Shown here: one piece after another, positions 17,800 through 26,309 of the stretch
How positions within the stretch are numbered: the stretch's first letter is position 1
Layout: each line of letters opens with the position of its first letter
Notes under the pieces: model-generated
Databases searched by the model: none
What the model was told of the DNA's origin: nothing
Seen by the model: only the letters and a program-made list of their open reading frames with translations
Made by a program: the position numbers and the translations under genes
NCBI GenBank assembly: GCA_036495715.1
Contig: DASXML010000028.1
Coordinates: 1-64,000 of the forward strand
Direction: 5' to 3'
DNA from: Scandinavium sp036495715
Lineage (GTDB): Bacteria > Pseudomonadota > Gammaproteobacteria > Enterobacterales > Enterobacteriaceae
DNA length: 64,000 nt

Positions 17800-18273
17800 A
17801 TGGAATACAGCATCAAGCAGGAAAATCGGCGTGTTGTGGCAGGTTTTCATATGGTTGGCCCGTGGGAACAAACCGTCAAACAAGGTTTCGAACAGCTCGC
17901 CATGTGGGTAAATGGTCAAAAAATTCCGGCGAAGGAGTGGGTCGCTGTTTACTACGATAATCCCGATGAGGTGCCCGCAGAAAAACTGCGCTGTGACACC
18001 GTTGTCACTGTGGGGGAAGGCTTTACGGTGCCCGCCAACAGTGAAGGGGTGATCGTCACTGAAGTCGCCGCAGGTACCTACGCCAAAGCGCCGGCGCGGG
18101 TACTCAACCATGACTTCTCTACGCCGTGGCTACAGTTCTTCAACAGCGTGCTGGAAGACAACGATTACGAGCTGGATGCGAGGCCTTGCTTCGAGCTTTA
18201 TCTCAATGACGGTAATCAGGATGGTCATTGGGATATCGAAATGTATATCCCTGTTAAAAAACGCGCTTTTTAA
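17800..18273 (+). CDS. sbmC: DNA gyrase inhibitor SbmC (GyrI)
   Basis: SbmC binds DNA gyrase and protects cells from microcin B17 and other gyrase poisons. The protein belongs to the GyrI-like small-molecule-binding fold and shares VAGFHMVGPWEQTVKQGFEQL and KEWVAVYYDNPDEVPAEKLR with E. coli SbmC. The frame is open further upstream, but the ATG at 17800 has GGAGG seven bases before it and gives 157 residues with the family N-terminus MEYSIKQE. A possible LexA box precedes it, in line with SOS induction. Confidence 0.94.
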   Translation: MEYSIKQENRRVVAGFHMVGPWEQTVKQGFEQLAMWVNGQKIPAKEWVAVYYDNPDEVPAEKLRCDTVVTVGEGFTVPANSEGVIVTEVAAGTYAKAPARVLNHDFSTPWLQFFNSVLEDNDYELDARPCFELYLNDGNQDGHWDIEMYIPVKKRAF

Positions 18274-18374
18274 CGTTAAAGAGCCTGGAGTATTCAAGGT
18301 TATTTACGCATCCGTGATGCCAGTGGCAGAAAAACAGATACAATTGTGTTTTCTGCCCTGGCCGGAGAGCGGGT

Positions 18375-19433
18375 GTGCGCGCCGATAAATCCCTGAGTCC
18401 TTTTGAAATCCGTTTATACCGTCACTACCGTGTTGTTCACGGGGTACGGATTGCCCTCGCATTTGTTCTGACTTTTCTGTTGGTGCGTTTGCTGCATATC
18501 CCGGAAGGGACCTGGCCGTTGATCACGCTGGTGGTTCTCATGGGGCCGATTTCCTTCTGGGGAAATGTAGTGCCGCGTGCGTTTGAGCGGATCGGTGGCA
18601 CGATCCTCGGCTCAGCGCTTGGGCTGCTGGCGCTTAAACTTGAGCTTATGTCGTTGCCGCTGATGTTGGTGTGGTGTGCGGCGGCGATGTTCCTGTGTGG
18701 CTGGCTGGCGTTGGGTAAAAAACCGTATCAGGCACTGCTGATTGGCATTACGCTTTCTGTGGTGGTGGGGGCGCCAGCGGGCGATATGCATACCGCACTG
18801 TGGCGCAGCGGGGACGTGGTTATCGGTTCGCTGCTGGCGATGCTGTTCACGGGTATCTGGCCACAGCGGGCGTTTCTGCACTGGCGCATTCAGATGGCAA
18901 ACTACGTCACAGAATTAAATCGTCTGTACCAAACCGGTTTTTCACCGAACTTGCTCGAACGCCCAAGACTGGAGCGCCGTCTGCAAAACGTCCTCAATGA
19001 CGTGGTCAAAATGCGTGGTCTGATCACCCCCGCCAGTAAAGAAACCCATATTCAGAAATCGATTTTTGAGGGCATTCAGACGGTCAACCGCAATTTGGTT
19101 TGCATGCTGGAGCTGCAAATTAACGCGTACTGGGCCTCGCGCGGCAGCCATTACGTGATGCTCAATGCCCATACGCTACGCGACATGCAGCATATGACGC
19201 AGCAAACTCTGCTCACCATCGCGCATGCCTTGTATGAGGGTAATCCGCAGCCGATTCTGGCGAATAACGAAAAGCTTAACGACATCGTGGCGGAGTTGCG
19301 CCAGTTGGTGAATGACTATAAAGGTGAGAACCTGGCGGAAACGCCGATGCACGGTTATGTCTGGTTAAGTATGGAGCTGGCGCGACAGCTGGAGTTGTTA
19401 TCGCATTTGATCTGCCGGGCGTTGCGCAAATAA
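18375..19433 (+). CDS. yeeA: FUSC-type inner membrane protein YeeA
   Basis: The protein has 352 residues and belongs to the fusaric-acid-resistance (FUSC) membrane family. Six or so hydrophobic segments occupy residues 20-160, followed by a cytoplasmic helical domain that ends LICRALRK. Its transport substrate is unknown. It starts at a GTG (18375) and gives the MRADKSLSPFEIR N-terminus of the E. coli protein. It follows sbmC by about 100 bases on the same strand. Confidence 0.93.
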   Translation: MRADKSLSPFEIRLYRHYRVVHGVRIALAFVLTFLLVRLLHIPEGTWPLITLVVLMGPISFWGNVVPRAFERIGGTILGSALGLLALKLELMSLPLMLVWCAAAMFLCGWLALGKKPYQALLIGITLSVVVGAPAGDMHTALWRSGDVVIGSLLAMLFTGIWPQRAFLHWRIQMANYVTELNRLYQTGFSPNLLERPRLERRLQNVLNDVVKMRGLITPASKETHIQKSIFEGIQTVNRNLVCMLELQINAYWASRGSHYVMLNAHTLRDMQHMTQQTLLTIAHALYEGNPQPILANNEKLNDIVAELRQLVNDYKGENLAETPMHGYVWLSMELARQLELLSHLICRALRK

Positions 19434-19597
19434 CGCCCACACGGTCACGGTTTACCGTGTGCTTGTTTCGATTCAGCTCGGTTTAGGGTTATGATTGAGG
19501 CAGAGCAAAAACCATTGTCATTCGCGGTCGCTAGCAGTTATGTTTACCGGTAGCGGCTGTTTTACGAATCCGAATCTTCATTATCAGGGGTGTAAAG

Positions 19598-19933
19598 ATG
19601 GAAATAATTAAGCCTTCGTTCCAGGACGTTCTGGAGTTTGTTCGTCTGTTCCGTCGTAAAAACAAACTGCAGCGCGAAATTCAGGACGTTGAGAAAAAGG
19701 TCCGTGACAACCAAAAACGTGTGCTGCTGCTTGATAACCTTAGTGACTACATCAAACCAGGCATGAGCGTTGAAGCCATTCAGGGCATTATCGCCAGCAT
19801 GAAAACTGACTACGAAGATCGCGTAGACGACTACATCATCAAAAACGCTGAGCTTTCCAAAGAGCGTCGCGAGATCTCCAAAAAACTGAAAGTGATGGGC
19901 GAACTGAAAACGGCTGAAACCAAAGTCGAATAA
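19598..19933 (+). CDS. yeeX: DUF496 coiled-coil protein YeeX
   Basis: This 111-residue, highly charged protein is predicted to be largely helical, with coiled-coil character (KNKLQREIQDVEKKVRDNQKR). It matches E. coli YeeX almost residue for residue until the C-terminus. The function is not established. AGGGGTG precedes the ATG. A terminator follows at 20000-20025. Confidence 0.93.
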   Translation: MEIIKPSFQDVLEFVRLFRRKNKLQREIQDVEKKVRDNQKRVLLLDNLSDYIKPGMSVEAIQGIIASMKTDYEDRVDDYIIKNAELSKERREISKKLKVMGELKTAETKVE

Positions 19934-19999
19934 GTTGCTGACGCGGTGAGGGCATGGCCTTCATCGCGATGAAACATGCTCAGATGACAGAAAAGCAAA

Positions 20000-20025
20000 A
20001 AGCCTGCTCGAAAGCAGGCTTTTTA
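20000..20025. terminator. Shared terminator of yeeX and tRNA-Asn
   Basis: AGCCTGCT pairs with AGCAGGCT and is flanked by A-rich sequence on the left and TTTTT on the right. It can end yeeX on the plus strand and the tRNA on the minus strand. Confidence 0.8.
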
Positions 20026-20029
20026 AATA

Positions 20030-20105
20030 TGGCTCCTCTGACTGGACTCGAACCAGTGACATACGGATTAACAGTCCGCCGTTCTACCGACTGAACTACA
20101 GAGGA
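20030..20105 (-). tRNA. tRNA-Asn (GTT), copy 1
   Basis: The 76-base gene folds into a full cloverleaf with the anticodon loop CTGTTAATC and an encoded CCA. It is identical to the copies at 29639, 50409 and 52826. E. coli has four such genes (asnT, U, V, W) in the same part of the chromosome. The 3' end of these tRNAs is a common integration site. Confidence 0.98.
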
Positions 20106-20120
20106 ATCGGTTGGACGCCT

Positions 20121-20148
20121 ATCTTAGCGGCGGGAAATTTTTTGTCAA
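20121..20148 (-). promoter_or_regulatory. Promoter of tRNA-Asn copy 1
   Basis: On the minus strand TTGACA (20143-20148) and TAAGAT (20121-20126) are separated by 16 bases, 15 bases upstream of the mature tRNA. Confidence 0.7.
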
Positions 20149-20297
20149 ACCTCAATTCTTACCTTTCTGCGCGACTGCGGGTTCCATCAACAATCTGTTG
20201 TATTTACCCACAATTTAAACGTAAAACGACGTTGCAGGTTTGCCGATTCTCCCTCATTATTTAAAACGAGGTTTCAACTTTCTCTCTAAGGCACCCT

Positions 20298-21722
20298 TTG
20301 AACGTCTCTGCCGCTGTACGCCAGGCCGTCACTCGCACCACCTGGTATAAAAACCGCAAGACCTACCGTGTTCTGTTCTGGCGTGAAATCACCCCCCTTG
20401 CCGTGCCTATCTTTCTGGAAAACACCTGCGTTCTGTTGATGGGCGTGCTCAGTACCTTTTTGGTGAGCTGGCTCGGCGCGGATGCGATGGCGGGCGTGGG
20501 ATTAGCCGACAGCTTTAACATGGTCATCATGGCCTTTTTCACCGCAATTGATTTGGGGACCACGGTCGTCGTTGCCTTTAGCCTTGGCAGCCGAAATCGA
20601 AAGCAGGCGAGGGCGGCGGCGCGACAGTCGCTGGTGATCATGACCCTGTTCTCGATAATCCTCGCGGTGGTTATTCACCTGTTTGGCCGGGAAATTATCG
20701 AAGTGGTGGCGGGTGCGGCGTCACCGCATGTTAAAGAGCTGGCGCTGACCTATCTGGAACTGACGGTGTTGAGCTATCCGGCAGCGGCGATTGCGCTGAT
20801 CGGCAGCGGTGCATTGCGCGGCGCAGGCAATACCAAAATTCCGCTGCTGATTAATGGCGGGATGAATATTCTCAACATTATCATCAGTAGCATCCTGATT
20901 TACGGCGCGTTTTCCTGGCAGGGTATGGGCTTTGCCGGTGCCGGTTTGGGGCTGACGATTTCACGCTATATCGGTGCGGTCGCGATTGTTGCTGTGCTTG
21001 CGGTGGGCTTTAACCCCGCGCTGCGAATTCCGCTGAAAAGTTATCTGAAACCCCTCAACTTCGCCATTATCTGGGAAGTGATGGGCATTGGTATTCCGGC
21101 GAGCATCGAGTCGGTGTTGTTCAACAGCGGCAAATTGCTGACGCAAATGTTTGTGGCGGGAATGGGAACCGATGTGATTGCCGGTAACTTTATCGCTTTC
21201 TCGGTGGCCTCGCTGATTAACCTGCCGGGGAACGCGCTGGGCTCAGCGTCGACCATTATTACCGGTAAACGGCTCGGCAAAGGCCAGATTGGTCAGGCGG
21301 AGCGACAGCTACGGCATGTGTTCTGGATGTCAACGATTGTGCTCACCGCGATTGCCTGGGGAACCGCGCCATTCGCCGGACTGTTCGCTTCCTTCTATAC
21401 CCACGAAGCGGACGTGCAACACGTAGTGAAAGAGCTACTGTGGCTGAACGCTGCATTTATGCCGATTTGGTCGGCGTCGTGGGTGTTACCGGCAGGTCTG
21501 AAAGGCGCTCGCGATGCGCGTTTTGCGATGTGGGTGTCGATGTTCAGCATGTGGGGTGCGCGCGTCGTCGCCGGTTATCTGCTCGGAATTGTGCTCGGCA
21601 TGGGCGTGGTTGGCGTGTGGCTCGGGATGTTCCTCGATTGGGCGGTGCGCGGCGTGGCGTTCTATTGGCGTATGGTCAGCGGGCGCTGGCTGTGGAAATA
21701 CCCGAGAGTGAAATCCCAATAA
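20298..21722 (+). CDS. yeeO: MATE-family flavin exporter YeeO
   Basis: The 474-residue protein is a multidrug-and-toxin-extrusion transporter with about 12 membrane spans in two repeats (ITPLAVPIFLENTCVLLMG and LNFAIIWEVMGIGIPASIE begin the halves). E. coli YeeO exports FMN and FAD. The start is a TTG at 20298. Some E. coli annotations add an N-terminal extension, but here the frame upstream offers no better start. It lies between tRNA-Asn and puuB, with its 3' end facing puuB. Confidence 0.9.
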   Translation: MNVSAAVRQAVTRTTWYKNRKTYRVLFWREITPLAVPIFLENTCVLLMGVLSTFLVSWLGADAMAGVGLADSFNMVIMAFFTAIDLGTTVVVAFSLGSRNRKQARAAARQSLVIMTLFSIILAVVIHLFGREIIEVVAGAASPHVKELALTYLELTVLSYPAAAIALIGSGALRGAGNTKIPLLINGGMNILNIIISSILIYGAFSWQGMGFAGAGLGLTISRYIGAVAIVAVLAVGFNPALRIPLKSYLKPLNFAIIWEVMGIGIPASIESVLFNSGKLLTQMFVAGMGTDVIAGNFIAFSVASLINLPGNALGSASTIITGKRLGKGQIGQAERQLRHVFWMSTIVLTAIAWGTAPFAGLFASFYTHEADVQHVVKELLWLNAAFMPIWSASWVLPAGLKGARDARFAMWVSMFSMWGARVVAGYLLGIVLGMGVVGVWLGMFLDWAVRGVAFYWRMVSGRWLWKYPRVKSQ

Positions 21723-21754
21723 AAAAACGTGCAGAGGGGATCTCTCTGCACGTC
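21722..21754 (-). terminator. Terminator of the puuDRCB transcript
   Basis: A 10-bp stem (21728-21737 with 21745-21754) is followed on the minus strand by a run of T (21722-21728 read in reverse). It lies 84 bases past the puuB stop. No puuE gene intervenes. Confidence 0.8.
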
Positions 21755-21837
21755 GGGTCATCTTAATGATTGCTCAAATAATTTGAGCTACAAAGGTAAT
21801 GAAGCCAACACCCCTGTAGCGTGAAGTATGACGAGCA

Positions 21838-23118
21838 TTACACCCCAAGGCGATCGCGAAGACTATAGTAAGCCGCACCCATCGCGGTAAACGGAATACG
21901 CAGGGTACGGCCTCCCGGGAACGGATAGTGCGGCAGTTTGGCAAAGGCATCGAAACGCTCTGCGTCGCCGCGCAGCAACTCAGCAATCAGACGACCCGCC
22001 AGATGCGTACAGGTCACGCCGTGACCGCTGTAGCCCTGCATGTAGTAAATGTTGTTATCCAGACGACCAAACTGCGGCATTCGGGATAACGTCAGCAGGA
22101 AGTTACCGGTCCAGCTGTAATCAATTTTCACGCCTTTCAACTGCGGGAAGGTCTTCAGCAGATTGGGCATCACCAGACGTTCAATATCTGCCGGATCGCG
22201 CGCGCCATACACTACGCCGCCGCCGTACAACAGACGGTTATCGCCGGTCAGACGGTAGTAATCCAGTAGATAGTTACAGTCTTCCACGCAGTAGTTTTTC
22301 GGGATCAGTGAACGCGCGACGTCTTCGCCCAGCGGTTCGGTGGTTAACACCTGGGTCCCGCACGGCATACTGCGTTTCGCCAGTTCCGGTTCCAGCTTAT
22401 TGCCGAGATAAGCGTTCCCGGCAACAATCACATATTTGGCCGTCACGTTACCTTTCGCGGTGCTGACGACCGCCGGGCTGGTGTGTTGAATGTTGGTTAC
22501 CGGCGATTGTTCATATACGCGACCGCCGTTCAGGCGAATGGCGTCGGCTTCACCGATTGCCAGATTGAGCGGATGAATATGACCGCCGCTATGGTCGAGC
22601 AGTGCGCCGACATAGCGGTCGCTGTTCACTTCCTGTTTCAGCTCGTTCGCGTCCAGCATTTCAAGCTGGGTGTTGCCGTAGCGTTCCCAGTTGGCTTTCT
22701 GCTCTTCCAGCGTTTCGAGCTGCTTGTGGTTCATCGCCACGAACAGGCCGCCGGGCTTATAATCACAGTCAATCTGATAACGTTTGATACGTTCGCGAAT
22801 AATCTTGCCGCCTTCAAACATCATGCTGCCGAGCATTTTGGCGGAATCCGGGCCGTAGGTACGCTCGATAACGTCGATGTCGCGGCTGTAGGAATTCACC
22901 AACTGGCCGCCGTTACGTCCGCTGGCGCCGAAGCCAATGCGGGCGGATTCCAGTAGCACCACGTCGTAACCCATTTCGGCAAGATGCAGCGCGGAGGAAA
23001 GCCCGGTGTAGCCGCCGCCGACCACACACACGTCACAGGTGACTGACTCGGTCAGCGTCGGGAACGGTTCATACTGATTGGCGCTCGCGGCGTAATAGCT
23101 GGTGGTATGTTCAGTCAT
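21838..23118 (-). CDS. puuB: Gamma-glutamylputrescine oxidoreductase
   Basis: PuuB is a FAD enzyme that oxidises gamma-glutamylputrescine to the aldehyde, releasing ammonia and hydrogen peroxide. The DAO-type fold shows the dinucleotide motif VVGGGYTGLSSALHLAE near residue 32 and the later GYSGHGVTCTHLAGRL motif. Length 426 is that of E. coli PuuB. Its ATG lies two bases after the puuC stop, so the two are co-translated. It is the last gene of this arm; puuE is absent. Confidence 0.96.
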   Translation of the reverse strand: MTEHTTSYYAASANQYEPFPTLTESVTCDVCVVGGGYTGLSSALHLAEMGYDVVLLESARIGFGASGRNGGQLVNSYSRDIDVIERTYGPDSAKMLGSMMFEGGKIIRERIKRYQIDCDYKPGGLFVAMNHKQLETLEEQKANWERYGNTQLEMLDANELKQEVNSDRYVGALLDHSGGHIHPLNLAIGEADAIRLNGGRVYEQSPVTNIQHTSPAVVSTAKGNVTAKYVIVAGNAYLGNKLEPELAKRSMPCGTQVLTTEPLGEDVARSLIPKNYCVEDCNYLLDYYRLTGDNRLLYGGGVVYGARDPADIERLVMPNLLKTFPQLKGVKIDYSWTGNFLLTLSRMPQFGRLDNNIYYMQGYSGHGVTCTHLAGRLIAELLRGDAERFDAFAKLPHYPFPGGRTLRIPFTAMGAAYYSLRDRLGV

Positions 23119-23120
23119 GA

Positions 23121-24608
23121 TTAAGGCTCCAGGGCAATCCAGATAGTTTTCAGTTCACTAAATTTTTCCAGCGCGTGCAGGGACTTATCGCGCCCGTTAC
23201 CGCTCTGCTTATAGCCGCCAAACGGCACGGTCATGTCGCCATCGTTGTAGTTATTGACGAACACGGAACCGGCTTTCAGGCGACGACTCATTCGGTGCGC
23301 GCGCGATAAATCGCGGGTCCACACGGCGGCCCCGAGGCCATAATCGCTGTTGTTAGCGATTTCCAGCGCCTGCGCTTCGTTTTTAAAGCGGGTGATAACC
23401 AACACCGGACCAAAAATTTCGTCGCGGCCAACGCGAGCGTCTGGCGTGGTATCAACAAAAATGGTTGGGCCGATCGCCGCCGGATGTTTACCGTCGCGGC
23501 CATCCAGCGCGAGTTTGCCCTGCGTTTCGCCATCGCGAATAAACCCATGCACCAGATCGGCGTGGGCGTTGTCAATCAGCGTGCCCATGGTGGTATTCGG
23601 GTCGAGCGGGTTGCCGGGCTGCCAGTTTTTAGCCTGTTCTAACAGCAGGGCGATAAATTCGTCGGCGATGCTCTCTTCGAGCAGCAAGCGCGTCCCGGCG
23701 ATACACACCTGGCCCTGGTTATAGAAAATACCGGCGGCGGTCGTCGCGGCGGCTTTTTCCAGACTCGGGCAGTCGGCGAAGACGATGTTGGCGCTTTTGC
23801 CACCCGCTTCCAGCCACACGCGTTTCATGTTGCTGTCGCCTGCGTCTTTCAGCAGCTGTTTGCCGGTGCGGGTCGAACCGGTGAAGGTGATCACATCGAC
23901 GTCAGGATGCTGCGACAGCGCCTGGCCCGCTTCATGACCAAAACCAGGGATGACGTTAAACACGCCGTCCGGTAACCCGGCTTCTTTCGCAAGCCCCGCC
24001 AGACGAATGGCGGTCAGTGGCGATTTCTCAGACGGCTTGAGGATAACGCTGTTGCCTGCGGCAAGGGCGGGGCCGAGTTTCCAGCAGGACAACAACAGCG
24101 GGAAGTTCCACGGAACGACGGCAGCAATCACGCCGACCGGCTCGCGCACAATCAGCGCCAGGTCATTCACGCCGGTGGTGGCGACTTCGCCATACACTTT
24201 ATCGATTGCTTCGGCATACCAACGGATAGCGCGGGCGCTGCCAGGAATATCATCACGCAGGCTATGGCGAATAGGCTTACCGGTATCGAGCGTCTCCAGC
24301 AGCGCCAGTTCCTCGTGATGCTGCTCCATCAAATCCGCCAGCTTATTGAGCACGGCTTTACGTTTAGCCGGGGAGGCCTGCGACCAGTCACCGCGTTCGA
24401 ACACCTCACGAGCACTGCGCACGGCACTGTCCACATCTGCCTTTTTACCGCGAGCGACGTGAGCCAGCGTGCGCTGCCCGGCCGGGTCTACACTCTCAAA
24501 CGTGCTGTTATCCTGTGCCTGGCAATATTCCCCGTTAATAAATAAACGGGTTTCGGGTACGGCATTTTTCGCTTTTTCCTGCCAGTAATTCAGATGCTGA
24601 AAGTCCAT
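23121..24608 (-). CDS. puuC: Gamma-glutamyl-gamma-aminobutyraldehyde dehydrogenase
   Basis: PuuC is an NAD(P)-dependent aldehyde dehydrogenase that converts gamma-glutamyl-gamma-aminobutyraldehyde to gamma-glutamyl-GABA. The catalytic Glu lies in WLEAGGKSANI and the nucleophile Cys in YNQGQVCIAGTR; the cofactor motif FTGSTRTGKQL precedes them. It has 495 residues. A 141-base gap with a small hairpin (24721-24741) separates it from puuR. Confidence 0.96.
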   Translation of the reverse strand: MDFQHLNYWQEKAKNAVPETRLFINGEYCQAQDNSTFESVDPAGQRTLAHVARGKKADVDSAVRSAREVFERGDWSQASPAKRKAVLNKLADLMEQHHEELALLETLDTGKPIRHSLRDDIPGSARAIRWYAEAIDKVYGEVATTGVNDLALIVREPVGVIAAVVPWNFPLLLSCWKLGPALAAGNSVILKPSEKSPLTAIRLAGLAKEAGLPDGVFNVIPGFGHEAGQALSQHPDVDVITFTGSTRTGKQLLKDAGDSNMKRVWLEAGGKSANIVFADCPSLEKAAATTAAGIFYNQGQVCIAGTRLLLEESIADEFIALLLEQAKNWQPGNPLDPNTTMGTLIDNAHADLVHGFIRDGETQGKLALDGRDGKHPAAIGPTIFVDTTPDARVGRDEIFGPVLVITRFKNEAQALEIANNSDYGLGAAVWTRDLSRAHRMSRRLKAGSVFVNNYNDGDMTVPFGGYKQSGNGRDKSLHALEKFSELKTIWIALEP

Positions 24609-24720
24609 GCTGACTCCTTTAAATTCAAATAGATAATCGGTCTTTCTGTGCTGCTAACGGCAAAATCAGGCTGCAAGAGGTCCCAGGAAATAAATCCTGT
24701 GAAAACCGTATTTTTGAAAA

Positions 24721-24741
24721 TGGCCTGAGAAACTCAGGCCA
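24721..24741 (-). terminator. Weak hairpin between puuR and puuC
   Basis: A 9-bp perfect stem (24721-24729 with 24733-24741) is followed on the minus strand by TTTTC. It may attenuate readthrough from puuR to puuC. Confidence 0.5.
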
Positions 24742-24749
24742 TACGGGAA

Positions 24750-25307
24750 TCAGAACGTGGTGGGCGTGTGGGCGCTGATAATGCGGCAGATGCCTGCCGA
24801 GGTGTTGCTGAAGCTGTGCGGTATGCCGGTGTTGATGGCATAACTTTGCCCTGCAACGAGATGATAGATCTGACCGTTGATGGTCAGTATCACTTCACCT
24901 TCCAGTATCGTGCCTATTTCCTCACCCTGGTGTTTGATCCTCTCGCCGGTAGTTGTGCCGGGTTGATAGGTCTCGAAGATCATGGCCAGTGTCCGGTTCG
25001 GATTCCCGTTATGAACCAACTTCATTGAAACCCCCTGACTGCCGATTTCAATCAGGTCGTCCTGATTGATAATCACCTGCGGCTCATCAGGTTTTTCCGG
25101 TTCCGCGAAGAACTCGGAGAGCGACAGCCCATAAACTTTCAGCAGCTTTTGCAGCGTACTGATGGCAGGACTGACTTTGTCCTGTTCTATGGTGCTGATG
25201 GCGCTATGCGTTAATCCAGACAGTTCGGCGGCACGACGTTGAGAGAGACCCAATTGCTGGCGGATCGCTGACAAACGTTTACCCGGCGCCAGGCCGTCAT
25301 CGCTCAT
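24750..25307 (-). CDS. puuR: Transcriptional repressor PuuR
   Basis: PuuR represses the puu genes and is relieved by putrescine. The 185-residue protein has an XRE-type helix-turn-helix (GLSQRRAAELSGLTHSAISTIE, about residues 19-40) and a C-terminal cupin domain (residues ~105-180) that would bind the effector. It lies 25 bases after puuD on the same strand. A matching operator is found in the puuD-puuA gap. Confidence 0.95.
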   Translation of the reverse strand: MSDDGLAPGKRLSAIRQQLGLSQRRAAELSGLTHSAISTIEQDKVSPAISTLQKLLKVYGLSLSEFFAEPEKPDEPQVIINQDDLIEIGSQGVSMKLVHNGNPNRTLAMIFETYQPGTTTGERIKHQGEEIGTILEGEVILTINGQIYHLVAGQSYAINTGIPHSFSNTSAGICRIISAHTPTTF

Positions 25308-25332
25308 ATCGGTATTTCCTTAACAGTAGGGG

Positions 25333-26097
25333 TCAGAGTCGCTGTTTTTCAGCGAGATGGTTCTGACAAGCGGTGATAAAACCTTCAAGCAACAAGCGTG
25401 ACAGGGCGTATTCGCTACTGTTCCATTCAGGGTGCCACTGCACACCTAATGCGAACGGGTGGTCGTGAACGCTGGCAGCTTCTAACAGACCGTCCTGCGC
25501 GCGGGCTTCCACACGCAGTAGCGGGCCGAGCGTTTTAGCGCCTTGTCCGTGTAATGAATTTACCCAAAACGTGTTGCAACCCGGTATTAACCTGGAAAGC
25601 AATCCTCCCTCTTGAACCTGGACTTCATGTGATGGCGCGTACTGCTGCTCCACCGGGAGTTCCGGATCTTCACGGTGTTCCAGGAACTGAGGCTGATCGC
25701 ACAGGCGACGATACAGAGTCCCGCCAGTGGCGACAACCAGTTCCTGCAAACCCCGGCAGATGGCGAAAATGGGAATGCGCCTCTCGAGCCCGGCAGTTAT
25801 CAACGCCATGCTCAATTCATCACGCCCGGGATCGGCGTCAGGCTCATCGCCGTTTTCACCATAAAGGTGCGGCTGCACATTGCTGGGGCTGCCAGGCAAG
25901 AAAATACCATCAAGTTTTGGCAACAGGGCATTCAGCAGTTCTGGCTCTGCTAATGCATGGGGCAAGGCAATCGGTAAACCGCCGGCATTCAATACAGCAT
26001 TCAGGTACTTTTCTTGCAGTGTTTGGGTCTCGTGACCCTTAAGCCTGTTCCTGCACATCACAACACCGATAAGCGGTTTGTCAAATATATTGCCCAT
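25333..26097 (-). CDS. puuD: Gamma-glutamyl-gamma-aminobutyrate hydrolase
   Basis: PuuD hydrolyses gamma-glutamyl-GABA to GABA and glutamate. It is a class I glutamine-amidotransferase-like hydrolase with the nucleophile Cys in FAICRGLQE and the His/Glu pair in GVQWHPEW. The frame opens further upstream, but the ATG at 26097 has GAGG at correct spacing and gives 254 residues, the E. coli length. It is divergent from puuA. Confidence 0.95.
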   Translation of the reverse strand: MGNIFDKPLIGVVMCRNRLKGHETQTLQEKYLNAVLNAGGLPIALPHALAEPELLNALLPKLDGIFLPGSPSNVQPHLYGENGDEPDADPGRDELSMALITAGLERRIPIFAICRGLQELVVATGGTLYRRLCDQPQFLEHREDPELPVEQQYAPSHEVQVQEGGLLSRLIPGCNTFWVNSLHGQGAKTLGPLLRVEARAQDGLLEAASVHDHPFALGVQWHPEWNSSEYALSRLLLEGFITACQNHLAEKQRL

Positions 26098-26249
26098 GAT
26101 CAACCTCACAGTCTGGACTAAATTATTGCCAAAATCTTCCATATGGCGCTATTCCGTTCAATATTTTCTCAATCTAGCAGCGAGATAACCGTTTTGCAAA
26201 CTCAATTTAACATTTGACAAACATTTGGATTGGTATCATTGTCGAAAAG

Positions 26250-26264
26250 TGGACATTATATTTA
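26250..26264. promoter_or_regulatory. PuuR operator in the puuD-puuA intergenic region
   Basis: Read on the minus strand, the 15 bases TAAATATAATGTCCA agree at 12 positions with the PuuR consensus AAAATATAATGAACA as I recall it. TATAAT inside it could be the -10 element of the puuD-directed promoter. A TTGACA lies at 26214-26219 on the plus strand and may belong to the puuA promoter. Confidence 0.65.
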
Positions 26265-26309
26265 ACGGTCTGAACCAAAGACTGGCATCCAAAGCAACGG
26301 CGGTGAATC

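Noticed and set aside
26214..26239. TTGACA and TATCAT as a full puuA promoter
   Set aside because: The spacing is only 14 bases, too short for a normal sigma-70 promoter, so I did not list it as a pair.
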